The notes below the pieces were generated by a model. It saw only the letters and a program-made list of their open reading frames with translations. It searched no databases and was not told the DNA's origin. The translations under genes were made by a program, and so were the position numbers. Of a stretch of DNA of 64,000 bases, positions 35,055-45,100 are shown one piece after another; within the stretch, counting starts at the first letter, position 1; every line of letters begins with the position of its first letter. The stretch is from Ophioceras dolichostomum (Eukaryota > Ascomycota > Sordariomycetes > Magnaporthales > Ophioceraceae): positions 19,327-83,326 of the forward strand of contig PYST01000178.1 in the NCBI GenBank assembly GCA_003049485.1, in the 5' to 3' direction.

Positions 35055-35747
35055 CTTGCTTGGATCCCCTCTGATGGCTGCATTCAGGAGAAGGATAAGG
35101 GCTTAGCCGCGACGAGAAAATCGTTGGCAAAAGCGAATGCAGTGGCGATGGCAATGGTGATGGCGATGCGATGTTGGCAGTTGCCGCGCCAAGGAACGAA
35201 TGGCAAGCTTGTTCTTCAAATTATTATTTTTCGAGCAGGGACTTGTAGTTACATAATCAGACTGTTCTCAAGGTGGACCATCCCCGAGCCCAGAGTTCTC
35301 CATACCTCTCTAGCTGCGATATGATGGAGGATCCTGTCAGAAGTAGACGTAGGTCAGGCAGTGGAGTAACGAAATGCGAGCAGTACGTACGAACAACGAC
35401 TTGTCTGAGCTACGCACCACGTCGTGGTAGGAATAGGTACGGGCCTCGTCATCCATCGTCCCTCAGCACGTGACGACGCGACAATGACGCTCCACCTCGG
35501 AAGCCCGAGTTCGCGGTTTCGATTTGCCACGCCTTCTGCTGATCTCCTTAGCTCTGCTGCTCATTTTTACCTGCGCTCGATCTCATTCCTGAGTGTCTCT
35601 GCTTACCCACTTCCAAACACTGGGTATCTCTACCCGAAGTCCATATGACTTCAAGTGGTGGAACTGGCCGCTCCGTGTTTGTGACCAGGCCAGCTGGGCC
35701 TTCATTCGAATCTGAGTTCAACTTCGGTCAAGCTTCCTCCCGATAAC
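35055..35747. promoter_or_regulatory. Divergent promoter HSH155 / PSO2 with CACGTGAC
   Basis: 693 bp between divergent start codons. A CACGTGAC site (35467-35474), which matches the Cbf1-type core RTCACRTG on the other strand, lies about 275 bp before PSO2. The PSO2 side is pyrimidine-rich. No gene seen. Confidence 0.5.
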
Positions 35748-38417
35748 ATGGGTGCTGCCAAGCCATCCGCAACACCACGGCCTGTGGCCAAATCTGGATC
35801 TCTGATTTCTCCTCTGTCTAAGAAGAAGCCGGCGCCTAATGCAAGCATTTTGAGTTTTTTCAAGAAAGTCCCCGCTCCAGAGGATTCCCTCTTTGTCTGC
35901 GGCGCTGCTACCACGGTGTCCGACTTAGGGGTGTCTCCTTTGGAGGATGCGCAAGACTTGTGCATCGACGACGGCGACGACGGCTCGGGCCAGGACCGAT
36001 ATAACGAGCTGCAGGCCCCCGTCAAGAAGCGCAAGCTGAGCGGCTCGCCTCATGAGCAGCGGCAACTGGTGCATGCCACAAGTGACAGCACAGGCCGTGC
36101 ATCATCAGCAGTCGAGGCGGCATCGAGCGTTCCTCAGCCACCACCACCAAGAAATGGCCGACGGAAGGGACCGTTCCTCGACGACTCAGACAGCGAAGAT
36201 GACGGTAAACCCGCTTCGACTCAGACTTCCCTTCAAGTTGAGGAGACCCGAGACGCTGCGTCGCTCTGTGTCGATGCCAAAAACGAAACGTCTTGTCTAT
36301 CAGCATCGCTATCGTCGTCGTTAGCCCCGCCGCCCCCGATTGATCCTCAGCCTCCCCTAGATGTCTCGGAGGACTCGCTTGGCAAGGACGAACAGGGTCT
36401 CTCGGCGGAGCTCGATGATTTCCCATTTATGGACGAGCTGTCTGACAGCGAGGAATTCGGCGAAGAGGATCGAGAGAGGAGGTTCATGCTGGAGCAGGCG
36501 AAGATCGAAGCCGAGGAAGCAGAGATGGACCGAAATAACCAAGGAGACGGGCCACTCTGTCCAATATGTTCTGGCAGCCTCGCCGGGATCACCTCCACTG
36601 AGGCCACGGTTCACGTCAACAGTTGTCTAGACGGAAATCCAACACCACTCCCTGCACCACCCGGCCCCGCTCGATCACCTCCTGCGGTAAAACCAGAAGG
36701 ATCCTTTGGTGATTGCCCTGACAAACTCGATTCTCTGCATGTGAGCAGGCGATTTGCGCGAGCGGCCGTTGCCCGGCCTGGCCAAGCAAACCCCATCGTG
36801 CTTGATCCGGGCGAGGATTCTGGCCCCCGCCAGACCCAGGGCGGTGGTGGGGCTGGCTCGGCGTTTGCCCGGCTCATGTCGGGGCACGCCGAGAGCTCGG
36901 CTTGGGCCTCGGCCGCAGCGGCAGAGCAGGCATCTCGTGGCAAGCAAGCCTACGAGCGCACATGCCCCTTCTACAAGATCATGCCCGGCCTGTCTATCTG
37001 TGTGGACGCGTTCCGGTACGGCGCCGTCGCGGGCTGTAAGGCGTACTTTCTCAGCCACTTCCATAGCGATCACTACATCGGCCTCACCGCAAACTGGAGC
37101 CACGGGCCCATATATTGCAGCAAGGTCACCGGCAGTCTCGTCAAGTCTCAGCTGCGTACCGCCGCCAAGTACGTGGTCGAGCTCGAGTTCGAGGAGCGGT
37201 TTGTCATCCCCGACACGAACGGCGCAACCGTCACCATGATCCCGGCAAACCATTGCCCCGGCAGCTCCATGTTCCTGTTCGAGAAGGCCGTGGGCCGCGG
37301 TAGCGGAGCGAGGGTTCAACGTATCCTCCACTGCGGCGACTTCCGCGCGTGCCCGGCCCACGTTAATCATCCGCAGTTGCAGGCAGAGGTCACCAACAGT
37401 GCTTCTGGCAAGACATTGAAGCAGAAGATCGACTTCTGCTACCTCGATACCACTTATCTCAACCCACGATACTCGTTTCCGCCACAAGAAGATGTAATCC
37501 GCGCCTGCGCTGATCTCTGTGCCATATTGAGCCGCGGCATGCAAGAGAACGACGATGCCGTTTGGGAGAGGGTACTGGGCCGCCGAGAGGGGTCGTCGAG
37601 GGCAGGCCATGACAACGTCAGCCGATATTTCATCGGTGGGGCCAGTCGCGATAAAGGCAAAGATTCAGACGGCGCCGGCGGTGGGCGTCCGCCCAGCGTC
37701 CTAACGGCCTTGAACCCGCGGACGCGGCTCCTCGTGGTGTGTGGCACGTACAGTATCGGCAAGGAGCGCATCTGCACGGCGATCGCCAAGGCCCTCCGCA
37801 CTAAGATCTTCGCGACGCCCTCGAAAATCCGACTGCTTTCCCAGCTGGGTGACGAGGAGCTGACGGCGCTCATGACGTCCAACCCGGCCGAGGCGCAAGT
37901 CCACATGCAGTCCCTGGCCGAGATCCGTGCCGAGACGCTGTTGGACTATCTGGCGTCTTACCGTGCCCACTTCGGCCGCATTGTGGGCTTCCGCCCTTCG
38001 GGCTGGAACTACCGACCCGCGGGCACGGCGGCCAACGCGGCGGTCCAGCCGTTGTCGATCGCAACCACGGCGTTGCTGCACGGAGCCGCTTGGCGGCCGA
38101 CCTACGCGTCTGCTAACCTCGCGCCTCAGCGGGGCAGCGGGAAGGAGGCCATGTGCTTCGGTGTACCCTACAGTGAACACAGCTCGTTCCGAGAGCTGGC
38201 AATGTTCCTGATGAGCTTGAACATCGAGAAGGTCGTACCCACCGTCAATGTAGGCTCTGAGACGAGCCGCAAGCGCATGAGGGGATGGACCGATCGGTGG
38301 CTTGCCGAGCGCCGCAGAGGGGGCATTGTCAGAGCTGTGGTGGATGAAGAGGGTCAAGATGAGGACGTCGACCTCTGGGATGGCAAGACCGGGAGAGGTG
38401 GTGCTGTGAGGTGGTAG
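35748..38417 (+). CDS. PSO2: DNA cross-link repair nuclease Pso2/Snm1
   Basis: One exon, 889 residues. Pso2/SNM1 is a 5'-3' exonuclease of the metallo-beta-lactamase/beta-CASP group that digests DNA past interstrand cross-links. A basic N-terminus carries N-A-S-I-L-S-F-F-K-K (31-40), close to a PCNA-binding PIP box. A UBZ4-type ubiquitin-binding zinc finger has Cys271, Cys274, His289 and Cys293. The nuclease begins near 415 (C-P-F-Y-K-I-M-P-G-L). It has H-F-H-S-D-H at 437-442, A-N-H-C-P-G-S, C-G-D-F-R-A, the L-D-T-T-Y-L-N-P block and a C-terminal DRMBL region (V-P-Y-S-E-H-S-S-F-R-E-L and on). A Gly/Ser-rich insert at about 600-640 is probably a fungal loop. All expected metal ligands that I can check are present. 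Confidence 0.97.
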   Translation: MGAAKPSATPRPVAKSGSLISPLSKKKPAPNASILSFFKKVPAPEDSLFVCGAATTVSDLGVSPLEDAQDLCIDDGDDGSGQDRYNELQAPVKKRKLSGSPHEQRQLVHATSDSTGRASSAVEAASSVPQPPPPRNGRRKGPFLDDSDSEDDGKPASTQTSLQVEETRDAASLCVDAKNETSCLSASLSSSLAPPPPIDPQPPLDVSEDSLGKDEQGLSAELDDFPFMDELSDSEEFGEEDRERRFMLEQAKIEAEEAEMDRNNQGDGPLCPICSGSLAGITSTEATVHVNSCLDGNPTPLPAPPGPARSPPAVKPEGSFGDCPDKLDSLHVSRRFARAAVARPGQANPIVLDPGEDSGPRQTQGGGGAGSAFARLMSGHAESSAWASAAAAEQASRGKQAYERTCPFYKIMPGLSICVDAFRYGAVAGCKAYFLSHFHSDHYIGLTANWSHGPIYCSKVTGSLVKSQLRTAAKYVVELEFEERFVIPDTNGATVTMIPANHCPGSSMFLFEKAVGRGSGARVQRILHCGDFRACPAHVNHPQLQAEVTNSASGKTLKQKIDFCYLDTTYLNPRYSFPPQEDVIRACADLCAILSRGMQENDDAVWERVLGRREGSSRAGHDNVSRYFIGGASRDKGKDSDGAGGGRPPSVLTALNPRTRLLVVCGTYSIGKERICTAIAKALRTKIFATPSKIRLLSQLGDEELTALMTSNPAEAQVHMQSLAEIRAETLLDYLASYRAHFGRIVGFRPSGWNYRPAGTAANAAVQPLSIATTALLHGAAWRPTYASANLAPQRGSGKEAMCFGVPYSEHSSFRELAMFLMSLNIEKVVPTVNVGSETSRKRMRGWTDRWLAERRRGGIVRAVVDEEGQDEDVDLWDGKTGRGGAVRW

Positions 38418-38867
38418 CATCGAACATCAAATCGCCGCGTTTAGGCTCAGGTGGTTCATTCGCAACTTAATTATAGTTGAGGATCCATGTTCGCTCGTCC
38501 GGGTAGAAAGTGTCCGCGACGAGTTGGATTACTTGTTGGATACCGGTTTGGATATGTGTAGTCTGCGGCTTAATGGCCTACACCAGAATGATCTCGTAGT
38601 CTGTTCGCTCTCAGAATGCTCTGGGGCCTTCCATCCTCTCTCCGCCAGAACTTGATCTGATTGACCTTGTTAGTCTTTCTGCGAAAACACTCGTGCCGGA
38701 CAATCTAGATCGCCATCCCCAATGCCGAGACAGCACTGAGATGTGTGCATCTGCTGGGTTCGTTAGGCTCAGGATGCGAGTGAGACTCGGCGAGGGCTCA
38801 TTTGCCGCTGTCGCTTCCCCGCCGCCAGAATTAAAGCGTGCTCAATCACACAAGAGACAGTCCAGTA
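38418..38867. other. Convergent 3' spacer (PSO2 / LSM2)
   Basis: 450 bp between facing stop codons; no gene or repeat seen. Confidence 0.5.
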
Positions 38868-39578
38868 TCAGCGTTTCGCCGCACTAGCGTTTGCCGCAGC
38901 CTCTGCACAAACATTCCAGGTCAGCAATTTTGGCGGAGGCCCTCGGAGTTGCCCAAGGTTGCCCTAGTTCGTGATGTTTGAAGAAGCACCCAAGACAGGA
39001 TCGGGATTGATGGAAATGGCTATGCTCGCTCACCTCTCCGCGTGGCATCCTCAAGAAGAGGCACGTCGACATGTGATGCCGGAAGATGGATGTACCTAAC
39101 CACGCTACCACGGATGAAGACGTTCTTGACCGCGCTCTATACACCAAACAGGACACGAGAATCGGTCAGCTCGCTTCCAACTCCAGTAGCGGTCGCATAG
39201 ATGCCAGCCCTGCTCACCAGATGCGGGTACTTGATGTCATCCACGACAGATACGTCGTCCAGCTTCAGATTCAGATACTGATCTACGCTTTTCAACGTCC
39301 CGCGAATCTGAATGCTGTTCTTGAGCTCGACGGTGATTTCGACGTCTATGAGCGTTTTGAAGAAACTGTGAGCACTCTCGTGTCAGCAATCGATCAATAG
39401 CGATCCAGAGACAAATCAAGGCTGACGAGGCCGGATCAAAAAGCAAGCTCCTGCTGGTACATATCCCCTTGGTTCTGCACCCCCATCCACATCACCATTT
39501 GCCTCTCTCCCCCTCACAACCACGATAAGGTCATTATCATGAGCAGTCTTGGACCATCACCTACCTGAAGAAAAGCAT
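38868..39578 (-). CDS. LSM2: U6 snRNA-associated Sm-like protein LSm2
   Basis: Four exons assembled by hand: 39578-39565 (14 nt), 39365-39218, 39136-39034 and 38902-38868, total 99 residues. Donors are GTAGGT, GTGAGC and GTGAGC. LSm2 is a ring subunit of both the nuclear Lsm2-8 complex (binds U6 snRNA) and the cytoplasmic Lsm1-7 complex (mRNA decapping). The micro-exon encodes M-L-F-F plus two bases of Ser5; exon 2 gives F-F-K-T-L-I-D-V-E-I-T-V-E-L-K-N, the Sm1 motif and L-N-L-K-L-D-D-V; exon 3 gives Sm2 with V-F-I-R-G-S-V-V-R-Y-I-H-L; exon 4 gives the Ala-rich tail ending A-A-K-R. All frames join exactly, and the result matches LSm2 end to end. A plus-strand open frame over the same place is a shadow. 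Confidence 0.94.
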
Positions 39579-41191
39579 CGCGAACGGTTGGGGCAAAGAC
39601 AATCCAGGTAAAGAGAAAAAGCAATTGCGTGTTGGCTTAGGCAGCCTATCCCACTGGTCAGGTCAGGACGGTAGGGCGTTTGTAGCTGGCGTTGATTCCT
39701 CAGCTGGAACAAGGGGCACTGCAAGGTCTCTGCATCCTTTCGAGATCTGAGGTTCTGAGGTTATGAAGTGGGGTGGAGGCAAAGAACAGCGCCGAAGAGC
39801 ACAGCCCCACCACAATCGACTTAGTCAGCCCGAAAAATAAGGCCGGTACGGCTGGGCATCAGACATCGCGAAAAAGAAAGTGCATGTTCGATTCGAATAG
39901 TTAGGCCTTTGCTCGACTCTGCGTTGGGCAGCAATTCACACAAGGCTGTCAAGAGGAGCGAGCAATCGGGCTGATATTCCCATTGAGGGTCCGGTGTCGG
40001 ACTCGGAAAATGGGTACAACGAGTTCTATCAAGGCGACGCCGCCGGGGCAGAGACGGACAAGGTGCAGTGGGAATTGTTGAGGAGAAGAAGAGGCCCCGG
40101 AGAGCGTCGATGTCGTAAGACCGAAACTCTTCTTGTGTGGCAATTTCTTTTCCAACCGCGCAGAAAGGCTGGCAAACCGGACCGTCTTCGTTGCTGGTCC
40201 AACCGTCATCATACTTCCCGATTCCCCTCTCCATATGTTGTCGTCCCTGGTAGCCTGACCAAAGAAAAGAAAAAGAATGACACAGAAAGCCAGCGAGGCA
40301 CCCTCTTCCAGTAAAACTAGTAGACAACGAAGTGAAGATAGAGTGTGCGACGCGACTGAAGAAGGAGAGAGTGAAGAGGAATCTCCCACGACTCGGAAGC
40401 GGGAGAAAAGAACAGAACAAAACAGACAGGGGGTATCCTTGGGGTCATGTGAGTTGCTTCATCCATGCAGTCTTTCTTGCCTTCAACTCGCTGAAAATGT
40501 TTCCTCCGACCAAAAGCCCATGCCCATCCGTCCTTAATACCCATCCATATCCAACGATTCGTTCGTCCATGTGAGTAGGAAGACAACTCCCTCAGCCTAC
40601 GGCAGGTGTTTAGAGGTGACAGCCGAGGCTAGGCAGCCTCACATTTTGGAAGCCACGGAAGCCCGAAGCGAAAGTCCGTCGCAAAAAGCAGATAAATGGG
40701 CAGGAAAAGAGCCATCACTTGGCTTAGGAGCTCGGACGGTGCGAAAGAGAGGGGCCGATGCGTATCAGAGCAGGGGCAACCCATTCCACCACCACCAGGT
40801 GGGTTTTGAAGACAAGAGAAAGGCTAGAGAAAACGAACATGTGATAAACAGAAAGGAAATTGATAATTTGGTTGCCCATTTTGTTTTGCAATCAAGGTTG
40901 AGACATGAGGAAAGAAGGAGCACAGAAGAAAGGAGAGCGGGGAGTGGTGGAAAATAGCATCGTCCCGAGTACTCCTCGCCAAAGCTTCGGAATAGCTGAA
41001 TATGAAAGTGTGATGCGAGAAAGCAGAATGTGCAATGCATCGCGCTGGGTCATCGTAACGTCGTGGCCAAAAAAAAAAATAACAAAAGGAAAAAAAAGTA
41101 GATGGGGTATAAGATGGTATGCATATATGACCAGGCCGTGCGTGGGTGCTGGTGTCGGGTGATGCTTGGATGTTTCTGTCTTGTTCATCCG
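39579..41191. other. Intergenic region between LSM2 start and HAP2 stop
   Basis: 1.6 kb holding the LSM2 promoter and the HAP2 3' UTR, both on the minus strand. Open frames at 39821-40420 and 40765-41195 are low-complexity and unsupported. The part 40850-41100 is A/G-rich on the plus strand, as expected for the minus-strand 3' UTR. Confidence 0.5.
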
Positions 41192-42160
41192 TCATTCGTC
41201 TTCGCCTTCCTCCTCTTCCTCGTCCTCGGGGCTGTCCGTCTCAACTTTGGCTTTCTTGTTGGGGCCTCCCGATGCCGAGTTAGACTTGCGCTTCGAGCCT
41301 GAGGATGGTGCCGTCGACGTGGACGCCTTCGCCGATGGTGCGGCCTCGGTTTCCTCGCTGGTAGATTCGCCCGGGGCGCCGCCTTTGCCCTTCTCGATCT
41401 CCAACACTTCGTCCGCCGTCAAGAAACGACCGCCAGGACCTCGGGGCCGTCGCATGGCGTGGTTATGTCGCGACTCGTGCAGGTACGGCTTCCGGCCTTT
41501 TGATGTCAAGCGCAGTGCCTCCTCAAGGCGCTGCCTCGCAACTCTGCGCTTCAGAATGCGGTGGAACTGCTTGGCGTTGACGTAGAGCGGTGACTCTTCG
41601 ACCGTCCCGGATGGCATCTCGGGGGATTGTGGAGCATGCATTTGCTGTGGTGGAATGGGCGGGGCCGCAACCCCTGGGCGCGGCCCGGTGTGGTTGATCA
41701 TCGTTTGCGCATTAGGAACGCCTGGGCTCGCGACCTGGCTCAGGCGGCGCTGCGGCATGTTGTTGATCTGTGTTGGCGAACGAGGCCCAGCCCTCGCCTC
41801 CTTCTTGGTCGCCGTGACCCCGGCCATCCGGGGAGAGCTCTGCGTTACGCTTTGGTCGGAGGACATGCTGTACGGATAGGTCGAGCCCGATGCCGCGGCC
41901 GTCGCTGCCATCGCTGCCGCCTGGATCTGCGGCATTGCGTAGTGCATACCCTGCTGAGGAGGAGGGGGCACGCCATACTGTGGTTGATACATGGCTTGGT
42001 TTTCGTTTGCGCCGGTCGACTGCGGTTGCGGTTGCTGCTGCTGCTGTTGTTGTTGCGGCTGTTGCGAGGAGGGTGATGTGAGGCCGTTGGCTGTGGCCGA
42101 GGTTGAATATGATGAATGTGCGCTTTGCGGTGGTTGCTGGTATTGCGCGTATTCCATCAT
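41192..42160 (-). CDS. HAP2: CCAAT-binding factor subunit HAP2 / NF-YA (HapB)
   Basis: One exon, 322 residues. HAP2/HapB is the sequence-specific subunit of the heterotrimeric CCAAT-binding complex (with HAP3 and HAP5), a global regulator of respiration, iron and redox genes in fungi. The NF-YA core is intact. The A1 helix that binds the HAP3/HAP5 dimer is at 192-212 (Y-V-N-A-K-Q-F-H-R-I-L-K-R-R). After a short linker, the A2 DNA-reading segment is at about 222-246 (G-R-K-P-Y-L-H-E-S-R-H-N-H-A-M-R-R-P-R-G-P-G-G-R-F). The N-terminus is Gln/Pro-rich with a polyQ run (35-43), typical of activation regions. A basic Lys-rich stretch and an acidic tail close the protein. I cannot exclude a short upstream coding exon, but the M-M-E-Y-A-Q-Y-Q-Q start resembles other fungal HapB proteins. 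Confidence 0.95.
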   Translation of the reverse strand: MMEYAQYQQPPQSAHSSYSTSATANGLTSPSSQQPQQQQQQQQPQPQSTGANENQAMYQPQYGVPPPPQQGMHYAMPQIQAAAMAATAAASGSTYPYSMSSDQSVTQSSPRMAGVTATKKEARAGPRSPTQINNMPQRRLSQVASPGVPNAQTMINHTGPRPGVAAPPIPPQQMHAPQSPEMPSGTVEESPLYVNAKQFHRILKRRVARQRLEEALRLTSKGRKPYLHESRHNHAMRRPRGPGGRFLTADEVLEIEKGKGGAPGESTSEETEAAPSAKASTSTAPSSGSKRKSNSASGGPNKKAKVETDSPEDEEEEEGEDE

Positions 42161-42203
42161 ACTTTGGACGGCACGAGTGTTCAGGCGTCCACAGCAGGCC
42201 AGG

Positions 42204-42799
42204 ATTGGTCAAGCAATCTGGCTGCCGTCGTGGCGATCGAGTTCTGCGACGGCCGTTTTGCGACCCTGCTTGGGGGTGGTGTTGCAGCGAAAGGTCTTGC
42301 ACAAAGTGATGAGGCGAGGCAACGACGCGAGCGGCGACAAGCTCCACGGCGATAGAGGCTGCGAGGGAGTGTCGACGAGCCGGCGCACAGCACAAAAGCC
42401 TGGGATGTCGTGTACGCGGTGCGCAATGATGCCTCTCCTTATTGCGATTTCCGTCCGGTAATGTGAATGAAGCTTCGTGGCGGGCTTATGAGAAGTCGGG
42501 TTTGCTGGGCGCGCGTGGATGTAGAGGACGGTCCTGTCGTCACTACTTTGGGTACCCGTGAGGTGGGTTGGATGTTCACACCCAATCTATTGGATATGCG
42601 TGGATGAGCTGGCAGCTTTGTAGGTGGGCGAGGCGCTGCGTAATTGGCTGCGCTGTAGCAATGCGAGCTGATGTAGTCGTGGGGCGGAGGGTGCTTTGGT
42701 GGCTAAGCCCTGGGCTGCTCGGGGCTGCTCGTCTGCTGGGAACAAGCGGGACGGACAGCGAGACACCGGGGCCCGATCGTCGGAGACTAGGGTGATTGG
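42204..42799 (-). promoter_or_regulatory. Cluster of CCAAT boxes upstream of HAP2
   Basis: Read on the HAP2 strand, CCAAT occurs at 42208-42204, 42593-42589, 42647-42643 and 42799-42795. A fifth, in the opposite sense, at 42582-42586 forms the palindrome CCAATCTATTGG with the second. CCAAT is the target of the complex containing HAP2 itself, so autoregulation is a natural inference. Confidence 0.5.
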
Positions 42800-44431
42800 G
42801 CTGGGGCGAACCCGTTGCTGCTGAACACTGAGGTTGACAGGCTGCGGGACGGCGCGGCTGGAGATCCTCCTCCCTGGACGGCGGCGAGACAGCTCTGTGG
42901 GATTCTAAGCTCGAGAAAGCCGTCCAACCGTTGCGGGCTTGCGATTTACGATTGAGATCTATCCAACCATGATGATTAGCCCTGCAGCGATGCGGTGAAG
43001 AGGTATATAACTGGTGAGAAAATGTTCAGGCAGGCGGCGGAAAAGTGGGATGTGGGTGCCGGGGTAATCGTGGTGGGAGGCGACCAAGCGACTGATCTGG
43101 CTGGCGTCTTCGAACCCTGGGCCACCACTTTTTGATGCGTTGGCATGCATGACGGAATATGCAGGCTCAGGCAGGCCCACCATGTCAACCAGCTCAGCAC
43201 AAAGCCCCTCCCACCAAGGGAATTGGGCTGGCGTAAGGAAAAAGGAAGTGGGTGGTGGAAAGAGAAGAGAAAAAAGAACAAAGGAATAAGACAAAACAAG
43301 GACGGCTAAAACTTGATGAGCCCCGACAAGGTTGGACCAAGGATAAGGAGGCGACACTTGCAGGACGCCCTCACCTCAGCAAATCTTTTTAAGGCTGCAG
43401 CATCTCACCCCCCTTCCCCGACTTGTCAACAGCGCTAGGAAGAGTGAAATATGTTTTCCTTTCTTCCCTCTTTTTTTGTTACTTCTTATTTATCTCCCCC
43501 CTTTTCTTCTTTTTGAATTCTTTCGCACTCCTGTTGTAGAATTGAAGTGCGCGATCTTCTTGCTCTCCGTCTACCGCTACTTAGCGGCATATGTATTGCA
43601 GCACACTGAACGTGGGAATGAGCGGGGAAACAACAGACTAATAAACTCGAGGCTAGCTCAAAGAAGGTGTGGAGGGGTTCCCTCGGGCTATCAACCCTCA
43701 CGACAGAGCTGGACCGGAAGAGGGGAGGGTGGCTTGCCGTGGTACGTTACGGCACGAAAGGAGGGAAAGGTGTTTCCAAAGTTGGTAGGACGAGGCAGCT
43801 AGGGGACGGGCAGACGCAAACCGAAGGTAAAGGGAAGGCAAGGAGACAGCACGCGTACATACCATACACCAGCTCAAGAGGGAAACCCGTGCCCTGGATG
43901 GCGGGATATCTAGTACAGCAAAGTCCTGTGATCGGGCAGGTTAGCATATTGCCTCGCGGTTTCAAACAAACGAGGCCGCTCATGTCATATAACACAAGGT
44001 GGAGGACGGGAGGAGGACATATACAAAGAGCATTTGCCGCACAGTGACACGTCTAAAAAAGAAAGTGCCATCGCCACACCACCAGAAAAAAGACGGTGAC
44101 TTAAGCGACAAGACACACAGGTGCTAAAGTTGGGACTCGGGGGAGGATATAAGTGAGGGTGGGTGCAACTGTGTGAGAGTGTACGTGTGCGTGCATGAAT
44201 GTGTTGGCATAGGGGAGGGACGGCGGGCGAGCAGGTGGACAGACAACTGGGAAGACAAGAGGGATATGAGATGGGATAGACGGGAGCGGTGGACCGGAAC
44301 ATAGTGAGCAAGATACGGGAGCAGAACAAAAAGAAGACTTACACAGACCCTTGTTGTGACGGTTGACAGACGGACGGACAGACGGGTACTAGTGCGGCCG
44401 GCGTCACCACGGTCGTCGTCCAGTCGCCAAA

Positions 44432-44460
44432 TCGAGTCGAGTCGAGTCGAGTCGAGTCGA
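44432..44460. repeat. TCGAG pentanucleotide repeat
   Basis: Almost six copies of TCGAG, followed by diverged copies to about 44472. Noncoding. Confidence 0.85.
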
Positions 44461-45067
44461 ATCGATTCGAGTCCTGGATGGGCGAGTCTGCGAATAGCGT
44501 CAGGACCCCAAACCAACCAACTTTCAAGCAGCGAGATTCCCGAGCAGAGTGTTCTCCGCAGACAGGAGCAATCACCTGACTAGGGGCACGCCCAATGAAG
44601 AGCAAAAAGATGAAGCTCGAGGTGATAATAGGTCTCCAGCTTTGAGATATCTCGATGATTCCAAAATGAAGCCCAAGCTTCAAGTCGAGTGCTGATTTGC
44701 CACTAATTTTTCCACCTCTCTTGTTTCTGCGACAGGCGACTGGGGTTGGGTCTTCTTGGTGGAGGGGCGCGGCGCAGACGTGATGGCTGAATGGCTTACC
44801 AGACGGGTGGAGCGGACTCTCGGTTCGCTAGTGTGACAGTGCGGGCTAGGCTTCGCAGCTCCCAAGTCCCCAGCGAGCCGAACGTAAGCAAGAAAGCAAG
44901 GGCCGTCCGTGCCAGTCAAGACAGGACCAATTGCAGGACGGGTAGGCTGTACCGAAGCCGGCTGGTAAGGAATAAAAAAAAAGCCCCAGCCGAATCCTTT
45001 CAGTATCGCAAGCAAACGCGCTCACACTTGCAAACAGCAGCTTTTAAAGTCGCGTCAAAATATGCCC

Positions 45068-45100
45068 GAGGTTTAGTCAAGCTTGACGCGATTAAACCTC
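45068..45100. repeat. Nested inverted repeat
   Basis: Outer arms GAGGTTTA (45068-45075) and TAAACCTC (45093-45100) enclose a perfect 12-bp palindrome GTCAAGCTTGAC (45076-45087). It could form a hairpin or bind a dimeric factor. Confidence 0.7.

Noticed and set aside
36675..37610. Minus-strand open frame of 311 codons inside PSO2
   Set aside because: Antisense to the conserved nuclease domain; composition is that of a shadow.
39086..39400. 104-codon plus-strand open frame
   Set aside because: It is the reverse shadow of LSM2 exons 2 and 3, which reconstruct a complete family member.
39821..40420. 199-codon minus-strand open frame upstream of LSM2
   Set aside because: Phe/Ser/Leu-rich low-complexity sequence typical of pyrimidine-rich leaders; no homology recognised.
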